Assembly (NCBI RefSeq): GCF_019355055.1
Contig: NZ_CP048411.1
Location: 496,001 to 560,000, forward strand
Source: Pseudomonas sp. MTM4
GTDB lineage: Bacteria > Pseudomonadota > Gammaproteobacteria > Pseudomonadales > Pseudomonadaceae
Length of the DNA: 64,000 nucleotides
Direction of reading: 5' to 3'
Within the stretch, counting starts at the first letter, position 1; every line of letters begins with the position of its first letter. The translations under genes were made by a program, and so were the position numbers. Below the pieces are notes generated by a model. The model saw only the letters and a list, made by a program, of their open reading frames with translations, did no database searches and had not been told where the DNA came from. Shown one piece after another: positions 56,320 to 64,000 of this stretch.

Positions 56320-56335
56320 TGGCACGGATACAGCA
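56320..56335 (+). promoter_or_regulatory. Possible sigma-54 promoter
   Basis: TGGCACGGATACAGCA keeps GG and GC ten bases apart, as sigma-54 needs, but the -12 half is CAGCA rather than TTGCA. It points towards pqqA. Confidence 0.35.
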
Positions 56336-56424
56336 AGTGATATGCCGGGAGCACTCGGCGTCACCGCAAGTCCCGAGCTTGAGCGGTCAGAGGTAGGCCG
56401 CAGAGTGCGGATGTCGGCACAGCC

Positions 56425-56440
56425 GTCGCAAGAATGCGAC
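56425..56440. promoter_or_regulatory. Inverted repeat in the pqqA upstream region
   Basis: GTCGCA-AGAA-TGCGAC. It may be a binding site for the adjacent activator or another regulator. Confidence 0.4.
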
Positions 56441-56478
56441 ATGTGGAGCGGACAGGCGTACAGGTGTCGCTGACACGC

Positions 56479-56492
56479 TACCAAATCAGGAC
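56479..56492 (+). promoter_or_regulatory. TACCAA motif, copy 5
   Basis: TACCAAATCAGGAC, 110 bases before pqqA. Shares all nine fixed positions with the other copies. Confidence 0.6.
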
Positions 56493-56588
56493 CGAAACTC
56501 GTTCGAAAGTAGCATTCGGGGGTGTCGGGCCTGATGGTTAACTCAAATCTGCCGGAATTCTCCGGCTTCATAAGAAGAGGAACGACCC

Positions 56589-56660
56589 ATGTGGACTAAA
56601 CCCGAGTACAGCGATCTGCGTATTGGTTTCGAAGTGACCATGTACTTCGCCAATCGTTGA
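56589..56660 (+). CDS. pqqA: PQQ precursor peptide PqqA
   Basis: 23 aa, from MWTKPEYSDLRIGF to YFANR. Glu15 and Tyr19 (E-V-T-M-Y) are the two residues crosslinked by PqqE to form PQQ. AAGAGGAA lies seven bases before the ATG. A hairpin after the stop may separate its abundance from that of pqqB-E. Confidence 0.97.
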   Translation: MWTKPEYSDLRIGFEVTMYFANR

Positions 56661-56668
56661 CTGTTCCG

Positions 56669-56686
56669 CCCCGGCTTCGGCCGGGG
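56669..56686 (+). terminator. UUCG-tetraloop hairpin between pqqA and pqqB
   Basis: CCCCGGC-TTCG-GCCGGGG, a 7-bp all-GC stem with the very stable C(UUCG)G loop. Followed by TTCTATC, a weak T run. Probable partial terminator or RNA-stabilising element. Confidence 0.75.
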
Positions 56687-56708
56687 TTCTATCAATCGGG
56701 GGAAGTGC

Positions 56709-57620
56709 ATGTTCATCCAGATTCTCGGTTCTGCTGCAGGCGGTGGTTTCCCTCAGTGGAATTGCAATTGCTCCAACTGTGCCGGCCTGCGCGCCGGTAC
56801 GTTGCGCGGACTGGCACGTACCCAGTCGTCCATCGCCATCAGCGATAACGGCGTGGACTGGATTCTCTGCAACGCCTCGCCGGATATCCGTGCGCAACTG
56901 GAGGCCTTTCCCGCCTTGCAGCCGGCGCGCAAGCCGCGCGATACGGCGATCGGCGCGATCATCCTGCTCGACAGTCAGATCGATCACACCACCGGCTTGC
57001 TGACGCTGCGCGAAGGCTGCCCACATGAGGTCTGGTGCAGCGAGATGGTCTACCAGGACCTGACCACCGGCTTTCCATTGTTCAACATGCTCGAGCACTG
57101 GAATGGTGGCTTGAATTGGAACCCCATCGCCCTGGACGGCAGCTTCGTCATTCCGGCCTGTCCGAGCCTCGTCATCACGCCGATTCCGCTGCGCAGTTCG
57201 GCGCCGCCGTATTCGCCGCACCGCAACGATCCGCATCCGGGCGACAACATCGGCCTGTTCATCGAAGATCGCCGCACCGGCGGCAAGCTGTTCTATGCGC
57301 CGGGCCTGGGCCAGGTGAGCGAGGCGCTGCTGGGCACCATGCGCGGCGCCGATTGTCTGCTGGTGGACGGTACGCTCTGGCGCGACGACGAAATGCGTGT
57401 GCGTGAGGTCGGCGACAAACTGGGCAGCGAAATGGGCCATCTGCCTCAGAGCGGCCCGGGCGGCATGATCGAGGTGCTCGACGGCCTGTCGGCGGCGCGC
57501 AAGATCCTCATTCATATCAACAACACCAACCCGATTCTCGACCAGGACTCGCCCGAGCGCGCCATTCTCGACGAGCACGGCATCGAAGTGGCCTTCGATG
57601 GCATGAGCATCGAGTTGTAG
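56709..57620 (+). CDS. pqqB: PQQ biosynthesis protein PqqB
   Basis: 303 aa. A metallo-beta-lactamase-like fold starting [19 protein letters not shown], with CNCSNC Cys cluster and [11 protein letters not shown]. PqqB is a hydroxylase that acts on the crosslinked Glu-Tyr intermediate. GGGGGAAG lies three bases before the ATG. Normal length. Confidence 0.96.
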   Translation: MFIQILGSAAGGGFPQWNCNCSNCAGLRAGTLRGLARTQSSIAISDNGVDWILCNASPDIRAQLEAFPALQPARKPRDTAIGAIILLDSQIDHTTGLLTLREGCPHEVWCSEMVYQDLTTGFPLFNMLEHWNGGLNWNPIALDGSFVIPACPSLVITPIPLRSSAPPYSPHRNDPHPGDNIGLFIEDRRTGGKLFYAPGLGQVSEALLGTMRGADCLLVDGTLWRDDEMRVREVGDKLGSEMGHLPQSGPGGMIEVLDGLSAARKILIHINNTNPILDQDSPERAILDEHGIEVAFDGMSIEL

Positions 57621-57631
57621 CTGCGCCGAAT

Positions 57632-57692
57632 GTAGGGTGCGCTTCGCGCACCGGACTACTTCGGAATTGATGGTGCGCAGATCGCACCCTAC
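57632..57692. repeat. REPIN 8 (GTAGGGTGCGC type)
   Basis: Units at 57632-57652 and 57672-57692, inside the pqq operon between pqqB and pqqC. Confidence 0.87.
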
Positions 57693-57748
57693 GAGAGCAA
57701 TCCTCCCCACGCGTGTATTACCAACTGGGAATAGCAAAGGAAGCCGCG

Positions 57749-58501
57749 ATGACCCTGCCAGCCATGACCCCCGTCGAATTCGAACAGGCGCTGCGTGCCA
57801 AGGGCGATTACTACCATATTCATCACCCCTTTCATCGAGCGATGTACGCCGGGCAGGCCACCCGTGAGCAGATCCAGGGCTGGGTGGCCAACCGTTTCTA
57901 CTACCAAGTCTGCATTCCGCTGAAGGATGCGGCGATCATGGCCAACTGTCCGGATCGCGACGCGCGCCGCGAGTGGGTCCAGCGCATCCTCGACCATGAT
58001 GGCGCGCCCGGCGAGGAGGGCGGCATCGAGGCCTGGCTGCGGCTGGCCGAGGCCGTGGGGCTCGACCGCGAGCAGGTGCTGTCGCAGGAGCTGGTGCTGC
58101 CCGGCGTGCGTTTCTCAGTGGATGCTTATGTCAACTTCGCGCGCCGCGCCTCCTGGCAGGAGGCGGCCAGCAGCTCGTTGACCGAGCTCTTCGCACCGAC
58201 CATCCACCAGTCGCGCCTGGATGCCTGGCCGCAGCATTACCCCTGGATCGATGCCTCCGGTTATGACTATTTCCGCAAGCGCTTGAAGGAAGCGCGTCGT
58301 GACGTCGAGCACGGGCTGCGCATCACGCTCGGCCACTACCGCACGCGTGACGCGCAGGAGCGCATGCTGAACATTCTTCAGTTCAAGCTGGACGTGTTGT
58401 GGAGCATGCTCGATGCCATGAGCATGGCGTACGAATTGGGCCGTCCGCCGTACCACACCGTGACCCGTGAGCGGGTTTGGCATAACGGCATTACGTTGTG
58501 A
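57749..58501 (+). CDS. pqqC: Pyrroloquinoline-quinone synthase PqqC
   Basis: 250 aa, normal for PqqC. Sequences [21 protein letters not shown] and [22 protein letters not shown] are typical of this cofactorless oxidase, which does the final eight-electron oxidation and ring closure to PQQ. AAAGGAA lies six bases before the ATG; an ATG 12 codons earlier is not needed. Confidence 0.96.
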   Translation: MTLPAMTPVEFEQALRAKGDYYHIHHPFHRAMYAGQATREQIQGWVANRFYYQVCIPLKDAAIMANCPDRDARREWVQRILDHDGAPGEEGGIEAWLRLAEAVGLDREQVLSQELVLPGVRFSVDAYVNFARRASWQEAASSSLTELFAPTIHQSRLDAWPQHYPWIDASGYDYFRKRLKEARRDVEHGLRITLGHYRTRDAQERMLNILQFKLDVLWSMLDAMSMAYELGRPPYHTVTRERVWHNGITL

Positions 58502-58555
58502 GTGCGAAACCCCGCGCAGCGTGTATGGCCACCCGTATTTGGCAAGTGAACTGAC

Positions 58556-58834
58556 ATGAACGAGAACATTCTGCTGAAAGTCCCGGTCTTCCGCCGCGGT
58601 TATCGCTTCCAGTTCGAGCCGGCGCAAGGCTGTCACGTTTTGCTCTACCCGGAGGGCATGATCAAGCTCAACGACAGCGCCGCCGAGATACTCAAACGGG
58701 TCGACGGCGCCCGTACGGTAGGAGGAATCGTTGCCGATCTGCAGGGGAGTTTCCCCGGCGCGGAGGCCATCGAAGAAGACATCCTGGCATTCCTGGAGGT
58801 GGCCGTTGAACGGTTCTGGATCGAGCTTCGTTAA
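58556..58834 (+). CDS. pqqD: PQQ biosynthesis chaperone PqqD
   Basis: 92 aa, with [25 protein letters not shown] and [18 protein letters not shown] as in the family. PqqD is a RiPP recognition element that binds the PqqA leader and delivers it to PqqE. The pqqE start lies inside its 3' end, so the two are translationally coupled. Confidence 0.95.
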   Translation: MNENILLKVPVFRRGYRFQFEPAQGCHVLLYPEGMIKLNDSAAEILKRVDGARTVGGIVADLQGSFPGAEAIEEDILAFLEVAVERFWIELR

Positions 58835-59960
58835 ACCCGGCTACGAACCCGGTCCGCCGCTGTGGCTGCTCGCCGAGCTGACCTACCGCTGCCCGCTGCA
58901 ATGCCCGTACTGCTCTAACCCGCTGGATTTCGCCCGCAGCCATGAGGAGCTGAGTACCGCCGAGTGGATCGAGGTGTTCCGCCAGGCGCGGGAGATGGGC
59001 GCGGCGCAGCTGGGTTTTTCAGGTGGCGAGCCGCTGGTGCGCCAGGACCTGGCCGAGCTGATCGAGGCGGCCCGCGGGCTGGGTTACTACACCAACCTGA
59101 TCACTTCGGGCATCGGCCTGACCGAAGAGAAGATCGCCCGCTTCGCCGAAGCCGGGCTGGACCATATCCAGATCAGCTTCCAGGCCGCCGACGAAGAGGT
59201 GAACAACCTGCTGGCCGGCTCGAAGAAGGCCTTTGCGCAGAAGCTGGAAATGGCCCGCGCGGTGAAGCGGCATGGCTACCCGATGGTGCTCAACTTCGTC
59301 ACCCATCGGCATAACATCGACAACATCGAGCGCATCATCGAGCTGTGCCTGGAGCTGGAAGCGGATTTCGTCGAGCTGGCCACCTGCCAGTTCTACGGCT
59401 GGGCCGAGCTGAACCGCGCCGGCCTGTTGCCGAGCAAGGCGCAACTGGAGCGGGCCGAACGCATCACCAACCAGTGGCGCGAGCGGCTCGCCGCCGAGAA
59501 TCATCCCTGCAAGCTGATCTTCGTGACGCCCGACTATTACGAAGAGCGCCCCAAGGCCTGCATGAGCGGCTGGGGGAACCTGTTTCTCGACGTCACTCCC
59601 GACGGCACCGCATTGCCGTGCCACAGCGCGCGCCAGCTGCCGGTGGAGTTTCCCAACGTGCGCGAGCACAGCATCGAATACATCTGGCGGCATTCCTTCG
59701 GCTTCAATAAGTTTCGCGGCTACGACTGGATGCCCGAACCCTGCCGTAGTTGCGACGAGAAGGAACAGGACTTCGGTGGCTGCCGTTGCCAGGCGTTCAT
59801 GCTCACCGGCGACGCCGCGAATGCCGACCCGGTGTGCAGCAAGTCGGCGCAGCACGGCAAGATTCTCGCTGCGCGCGAACAGGCCGAGCAGAACGCGCCG
59901 GGCCTCGATCAACTACGCTACCGCAACGAGAAAGCGTCGAAACTCATCCTCAAGGTCTGA
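58806..59960 (+). CDS. pqqE: Radical SAM PqqA peptide cyclase PqqE (TTG start)
   Basis: 384 aa. The radical SAM motif CPLQCPYC gives C29, C33, C36 for the SAM cluster. SPASM cysteines are in [20 protein letters not shown] and [19 protein letters not shown]. It makes the C-C bond between Glu and Tyr in PqqA. The start is a TTG with GGAGGTG ahead, inside pqqD (29-base overlap). No ATG or GTG is available that fits the domain start. Confidence 0.95.
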   Translation: MNGSGSSFVKPGYEPGPPLWLLAELTYRCPLQCPYCSNPLDFARSHEELSTAEWIEVFRQAREMGAAQLGFSGGEPLVRQDLAELIEAARGLGYYTNLITSGIGLTEEKIARFAEAGLDHIQISFQAADEEVNNLLAGSKKAFAQKLEMARAVKRHGYPMVLNFVTHRHNIDNIERIIELCLELEADFVELATCQFYGWAELNRAGLLPSKAQLERAERITNQWRERLAAENHPCKLIFVTPDYYEERPKACMSGWGNLFLDVTPDGTALPCHSARQLPVEFPNVREHSIEYIWRHSFGFNKFRGYDWMPEPCRSCDEKEQDFGGCRCQAFMLTGDAANADPVCSKSAQHGKILAAREQAEQNAPGLDQLRYRNEKASKLILKV

Positions 59961-59995
59961 CCTGGTAGCTCCGGTCGCCGGACGATGGAGCAACC

Positions 59996-60520
59996 ATGAG
60001 CAAAACCGCTGTTCCCTATGGCTCCTGGCCCAGCGAGTGGAGTGCCGAGCGGGCTGCCGCCACCAGCCAGGACTTCGCCGAGCTGCGGGCCGGTCATCGC
60101 GGGCTGTTCTGGATCGAGTACGACCCGGCGGATGCGCATTGCACGCTCAGGTACTGGCGGGTTGCAACAGCCGCGTTTTGCCGAGGACGGGATTCTTTAT
60201 TGCCTGAGCGATCATGATGGTTTGGCGCGAGAGCGGAGGGCGGCTTGTGGTGCGTGAGTTTGGCGGTGCGCCGAGCGTACCCTACGGAAACATGCCTGAG
60301 TCAGCCGTAGGGTGCGCTCCGCGCACCGGTGATTTTGACCGTACCCCGGCCCCATGGCAGTTAGGTACTGCCAGCTATCAGCCCCTGGCCGGTGGCGGTC
60401 TGTTGTTGACCCACCGCCGCCTATCAGCTGCATCCGGTGGAACGCCACGGCTTTCGCAACGCCGCCAATCTGGCTGATGCGCTTCAGCGTGAATGACGCT
60501 TCTACCAAGCGCTGCTTTGA
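59996..60520 (+). pseudogene. pqqH: Decayed prolyl-oligopeptidase-like gene (pqqH remnant)
   Basis: Remnant of the S9-family peptidase that follows pqqE in P. aeruginosa (PA1990, PqqH). The first 56 codons (MSKTAVPYGSWPSEW to CTLRYWRV) are intact. Then the frame shifts to QQPRFAEDGILYCLSDHDG, later to TPAPWQLGTASYQPLAGG, and last to YQLHPVERHGFRNAANLADALQ followed by an in-frame TGA where the family has Trp, and RFYQALL before the end stop. About 550 codons of the normal protein are missing, and a REPIN lies inside. Not functional. Confidence 0.82.
60265..60327. repeat. REPIN 9, inside the pqqH remnant
   Basis: Units at 60265-60285 (slightly diverged) and 60307-60327. It lies between two surviving pieces of the peptidase gene. 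Confidence 0.85.
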
Positions 60521-60693
60521 ACGACGCTCGTCTGGGAAGCCAACCCTAGCTCTGATCCCGTTTCGCCGAAGCCGCGTCGGGTTATGCAACGAAACGGGAC
60601 GGACCTACGCACGCTATTCCTTGAGTGCATTGCTTTACCCGACCAATCCAGTAGGCTTGCGCGGTTGTTACAAAAATAATAAAGGCCACGGTG

Positions 60694-61857
60694 ATGAGCC
60701 CGAATATCAGCCTCCAGCGTAAATTCGTTTCCCCTGAAATCATCTTCGGTGCCGGTTGCCGTCACAGCGTCGGCACCTGTGCCAGCAACTTCGGCGCGCG
60801 CAAGGTGCTGGTGGTTTCCGACCCCGGTGTGGTGGCTGCTGGCTGGGTAGCCGACGTGCAGGCCAGCCTCGAGCGGCAGAACGTCGAACACCACCTGTTC
60901 ACCGATGTATCGCCCAACCCGCGTTGCGAAGAGGTGATGCTCGGCGCCGAGGTCTATCGCAACGAAGGTTGCAACGTGATCGTCGCGGTGGGCGGCGGCA
61001 GCCCGATGGATTGCGCCAAGGGCATCGGCATCGTGGTCGCCCACGGTCGCCATATCATCGAGTTCGAAGGGGTAGATACCCTGCGCGTCCCCAGCCCGCC
61101 GCTGATCCTGATCCCCACCACGGCCGGTACCTCGGCCGACGTGTCGCAGTTCGTGATCATCTCCAACCAGGACGAGCGGATGAAGTTCTCCATCGTCAGC
61201 AAGGCGGCTGTGCCGGACGTTTCGTTGATCGACCCGGAAACCACCGCGAGCATGGATCCCTTCCTGTCCGCCTGTACCGGCATCGACGCGCTGGTGCACG
61301 CCATCGAGGCGTTCGTCTCCACCGGTAACGGCCCGCTGACCGATCCCCACGCGCTGGAGGCCATGCGGCTGATCAACGGCAATCTGGTGCAGATGATCGC
61401 CAATCCGGCGGATATCGCCCTGCGCGAGCAGATCATGCTCGGCAGCATGCAGGCCGGGCTGGCGTTCTCCAACGCGATTCTGGGCGCCGTGCATGCCATG
61501 TCCCACAGCCTCGGCGGCTATCTCGACTTGCCTCACGGACTGTGTAACGCGGTGCTGGTCGAGCACGTGGTGGCATTCAACTACGACGCCGCGCCGGATC
61601 GCTTCAAAATCGTCGCCCAGACGCTGGGTATTGATACGCGCGGCCTGAACCACCGGCAGATTCGCGAGCGCCTGGTGCAACATCTGATCAGCCTCAAGCA
61701 GTCGATCGGCTTCAAGGAAAGCCTCGGCCTGCATGGCGTCGACCTGTCGGATATCCCCTTCCTTTCGCAGCATGCGATGCAGGACCCCTGCATCCTTACC
61801 AATCCACGTTCTTCGACCCAGCGCGATGTCGAGGTCGTCTATGCCGAAGCCCTCTGA
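60694..61857 (+). CDS. ercA: Iron-containing alcohol dehydrogenase ErcA
   Basis: 387 aa. Group III ADH: VGGGSPMDCAKGIGIV (cofactor) and metal-ligand region GIDALVHAIEAFVS, with HAMSHSLGG and LPHGLCNAV carrying the later His ligands. ErcA in P. aeruginosa (PA1991) is needed for normal ethanol oxidation and acts in its regulation. AAAGG lies eight bases before the ATG; a GTG directly before it is the other choice. The kinase gene overlaps its end by 17 bases. Confidence 0.93.
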   Translation: MSPNISLQRKFVSPEIIFGAGCRHSVGTCASNFGARKVLVVSDPGVVAAGWVADVQASLERQNVEHHLFTDVSPNPRCEEVMLGAEVYRNEGCNVIVAVGGGSPMDCAKGIGIVVAHGRHIIEFEGVDTLRVPSPPLILIPTTAGTSADVSQFVIISNQDERMKFSIVSKAAVPDVSLIDPETTASMDPFLSACTGIDALVHAIEAFVSTGNGPLTDPHALEAMRLINGNLVQMIANPADIALREQIMLGSMQAGLAFSNAILGAVHAMSHSLGGYLDLPHGLCNAVLVEHVVAFNYDAAPDRFKIVAQTLGIDTRGLNHRQIRERLVQHLISLKQSIGFKESLGLHGVDLSDIPFLSQHAMQDPCILTNPRSSTQRDVEVVYAEAL

Positions 61858-63535
61858 CGATCAACAGCAGGCCCTGACCCAGCTGCTCGGCTTCGGTAGC
61901 CATTCGGCGCGCAAGAGCCATTACCCCGAACTGCTGAGCCGCCTGGAGGAGCTGGAAGCCGAGCGCAATCGCTACAAATGGCTGTTCGAGCATGCGGTGC
62001 ATGGCATCTTCCAGGCCAGCCTGCAGGAGGGCATTCGTGCCGCCAACCCGGCCTTGGCGCGCATGCTCGGCTATGAAAGTCCCGAGGCTGCGCTGTGGGC
62101 GCTGACCGATCTGTCGCATCACCTGTTCATCGGTGGTGAAGAAGAGCTGCTGCAGATTCGTCATACCCTGAGCAGTCAGCTGGGCCTGTTCGGCTACGAA
62201 ACCCGGTTGCGGCGCAAGGACGGCAGTTTCATCGACGTCATGATGAACCTGCTGCTCAAACCGGACGAAGACGGCCTGGTGGAAGGCTTCGTCGCCGACA
62301 TCACCGAGCGCAAGCAAGCGCAACAGCGGTTGCTGCAGCTCAACGAGCAGCTGGAACAGCGCGTTGCCGAACGCACCTGCGAATTGCGCGAAGCCCGCGA
62401 TGCCGCTGAAGCGGCCAACCTCAGCAAGGACAAGTACCTGGCTGCCGCTAGCCACGATTTGCTGCAACCGTTGAATGCGGCGCGGCTGCTGATCTCCACC
62501 CTGTGCGAACGGGACTTGCCGAGTGCCGAGCGCAACCTGGTGCTGCGGGCGCACCAGGCGTTGGAAGGCGCGGAGGACCTGCTCACCGACCTGCTGGATA
62601 TCTCCAAGCTGGACCAGAGCGCGATCAAGCCGGACATCGACAGCTATGGCCTCGACGAAGTGCTGTTGCCGCTGGTTTCGGAGTTCCAGCCGGTCGCCGA
62701 GGCGGCGGGGCTGCAGCTCGTCCACTTCATTCCGCGCTATGCGATCCAGACCGATTTCCGCCTGCTGAGCCGCATCCTGCGCAACTTTCTCAGCAATGCC
62801 TGCCGTTACACCGAACGCGGTCGGGTATTGCTCGGCGCGCGCAAGCGCGGCGGTTCGCTGCGCATCGAGGTCTGGGATAGCGGGCGCGGCATCGCCGAGG
62901 ACCAGCTGCAATCGATCTTCCTTGAATTCAATCAGCTCGGGGTCGAGCGCGCGGCCGAGCGGCGGGGCGTCGGCCTAGGGCTCGCCATCGTCGAGCGCAT
63001 CGCCAAGATGCTCGACTACCGCATCCAGGTCAGGTCGCAACCGGGGCGCGGCTCGGTTTTTTGCATCGAGGTGCCACTGAGTGAATCCATGCCCAGGCGC
63101 AATATCGAGACGCTGGTCAGCGTGCCGCAACTGGGTGATCCCTTGCCGGGACGGCGGCTGCTGGTGCTGGATAACGAGCTGAGCATTCTGCATAGCATGT
63201 TCGCGCTGCTCGGCCAGTGGGGCTGCGAAGTCCTCACGGCGACCGATCAGGCGCAAGCGATTGCCGTGCTGGGCGGGCAGGCGCCGGAGCTGATCCTGGC
63301 CGACTTCCATCTCGACCAAGGTGTCACTGGCTGGGAGGTGGCGCAGGCATTGCGTGAGCGCTTCGGCGAGGCGATTCCGGTGGTGATGATCACCGCTGAT
63401 CGCAGCGACCAGTGCCGCAAGCAGTTGCAGGGCCTCGGCGTGCCGGTGCTGAACAAGCCGGTCAAGGCCGGCAAGATGCGCTCGGTGCTCAGCCATCTGC
63501 TTGCTGGCGATACATCCAAATCGGCTGTGGAGTAG
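61841..63535 (+). CDS. ercS: Hybrid sensor kinase ErcS
   Basis: 564 aa. N-terminal coiled coil, PAS domain (about 45-160), second coiled coil, dimerisation domain with AASHDLLQPLNAARLL (phospho-acceptor His 205), ATPase domain (NFLSNACRYTERGR, GVGLGLAIVER) and C-terminal receiver (LILADFHLDQG). No membrane helix. The His region is almost identical to that of NahK at 37.5 kb. It overlaps ercA and has GAGG seven bases before the ATG. In P. aeruginosa it is part of the cascade controlling exaA. Confidence 0.92.
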   Translation: MPKPSDDQQQALTQLLGFGSHSARKSHYPELLSRLEELEAERNRYKWLFEHAVHGIFQASLQEGIRAANPALARMLGYESPEAALWALTDLSHHLFIGGEEELLQIRHTLSSQLGLFGYETRLRRKDGSFIDVMMNLLLKPDEDGLVEGFVADITERKQAQQRLLQLNEQLEQRVAERTCELREARDAAEAANLSKDKYLAAASHDLLQPLNAARLLISTLCERDLPSAERNLVLRAHQALEGAEDLLTDLLDISKLDQSAIKPDIDSYGLDEVLLPLVSEFQPVAEAAGLQLVHFIPRYAIQTDFRLLSRILRNFLSNACRYTERGRVLLGARKRGGSLRIEVWDSGRGIAEDQLQSIFLEFNQLGVERAAERRGVGLGLAIVERIAKMLDYRIQVRSQPGRGSVFCIEVPLSESMPRRNIETLVSVPQLGDPLPGRRLLVLDNELSILHSMFALLGQWGCEVLTATDQAQAIAVLGGQAPELILADFHLDQGVTGWEVAQALRERFGEAIPVVMITADRSDQCRKQLQGLGVPVLNKPVKAGKMRSVLSHLLAGDTSKSAVE

Positions 63536-63565
63536 TGGTAGAAAACAAGCCGCGATCTAGGCATT

Positions 63566-64000
63566 TCAGTAAAGCCAGACCTCTACGCGCCTGTTCTTGA
63601 CCCGGCCTGACGGGGTATTAGAAGCCACTGGAAGTTGATCACCCAACCCATTGATATCTTTAACCAGAATTCCACCACGCGCTAACTCGCGACGCACCGC
63701 CATCGCGCGGAGTTTGGACAGCAGCTCGGTACGCGCCGAGTCCCCTCGCGCATCGCCGAAGCCCACCAGCACCGCGGCGTTCATCTGTTTGTCAGCACGC
63801 TGGAGATAATCGATCAAGCGTCCGATATCACGTTGAGCCTTGTTATCCAGCCGTGCGCTGCCCTCGTCGAAACGAAAGTTGACGGTCAGCCGCCGGGCAT
63901 CGTTGGCCAGGTCTTGGTAAAGCTGTGGCATGTCGGGTTGGGCCGGCAGCTTTATCGCAGTGATTGCCTGCGCGACGTAGCCGGCCTTTTCGACGATGGC
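63566..64000 (-). CDS. OmpA-family protein, C-terminal part (runs off the window)
   Basis: 145 codons seen, open at the window edge. The OmpA C-terminal domain reads LTVNFRFDEGSARLDNKAQRDIGRLIDYL and ends RVKNRRVEVWLY, which binds peptidoglycan. The part before it (IVEKAGYVAQAITAIKLPAQPD) looks like the end of another domain, possibly a PstS-like binding protein as seen in some pseudomonad fusions. It converges with ercS. The start is outside the window. Confidence 0.8.
   Translation of the reverse strand, partial: AIVEKAGYVAQAITAIKLPAQPDMPQLYQDLANDARRLTVNFRFDEGSARLDNKAQRDIGRLIDYLQRADKQMNAAVLVGFGDARGDSARTELLSKLRAMAVRRELARGGILVKDINGLGDQLPVASNTPSGRVKNRRVEVWLY

Larger units (their letters stand above)
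56184..56588. other. Control region between the sigma-54 activator and pqqA
   Basis: 405 bases. It contains a sigma-54-like box (56320), an inverted repeat GTCGCA-AGAA-TGCGAC (56425-56440) and TACCAA motif copy 5. No gene seen. Confidence 0.55.

Noticed and set aside
60354..60722. 122-aa plus-strand frame between pqqE and ercA as a new gene
   Set aside because: Its reading frame crosses pieces of the pqqH remnant and has no ribosome site or domain.

Overview
The window looks like chromosomal DNA of a Pseudomonas-type gammaproteobacterium, most likely of the Stutzerimonas (P. stutzeri) group. This rests on GC-rich coding, gene content and order matching the Pseudomonas exa/pqq, mtl and gnt loci, a canonical Pseudomonas REP pair at 24.86 kb, and many copies of a second REP unit (start GTAGGGTGCGC, end GCGCACC) that I associate with the stutzeri group. 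I see no rRNA, tRNA, CRISPR, IS or prophage. The assignment is inference from content; no database search was possible.

Region 1 (1-12 kb) is mixed core and housekeeping: the tail of nfuA, a response regulator fused to a CheC-like domain with a diguanylate cyclase, a type IB topoisomerase, a DUF421 membrane protein with a zinc ribbon, three small unknown proteins (two of them paralogues), a Cache chemoreceptor, uppP, an epoxide-hydrolase-like enzyme, a cold-shock/DUF1294 protein and the ABC-F ATPase YbiT.

Region 2 (12-25 kb) is uptake and catabolism. A D-amino-acid dehydrogenase, a RidA protein and an orphan TAXI binding protein lie divergent to a LysR regulator. Then come zapE, a parvulin, and a gluconate locus: a gluconokinase fused in one frame to a TRAP small permease, followed by dctM, dctP and a LacI-type regulator. 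A LysR regulator and an acyl-CoA dehydrogenase follow.

Region 3 (25-35 kb) is a complete mannitol/polyol locus on the minus strand: fructokinase mtlZ, AraC-type mtlR, ABC transporter mtlEFGK, polyol dehydrogenase mtlD and xylulokinase (mtlY/xylB). A probable promoter and MtlR site precede mtlE.

Region 4 (35-63.5 kb) is a PQQ-dependent alcohol oxidation island. It holds a porin, the NO-sensing pair nosP-nahK, response regulators agmR/erbR and exaE/eraR, ethanol dehydrogenase exaA, cytochrome exaB and aldehyde dehydrogenase exaC. It also holds a quinohemoprotein alcohol dehydrogenase with its aldehyde dehydrogenase, quinoprotein relay accessory genes (CXXCW rhodanese, SoxYZ-like carrier, zinc metallohydrolase), a sigma-54 activator, pqqABCDE, and ercA-ercS. 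Alcohols would be oxidised in the periplasm by the two PQQ enzymes, with electrons passing to c-type cytochromes; aldehydes would go to ExaC or AldA. A peptidase gene that normally sits between pqqE and ercA (pqqH) is a decayed pseudogene with a REPIN inside it. All 23 units of the GTAGGGTGCGC repeat lie between 33.6 and 60.3 kb.

The most useful new observation is a shared 14-bp motif, TACCAANNNAGNAS, found five times in the same orientation upstream of exaE (twice), exaB, exaC and pqqA. It is a candidate operator for the whole alcohol-oxidation regulon. The window ends inside an OmpA-family gene.
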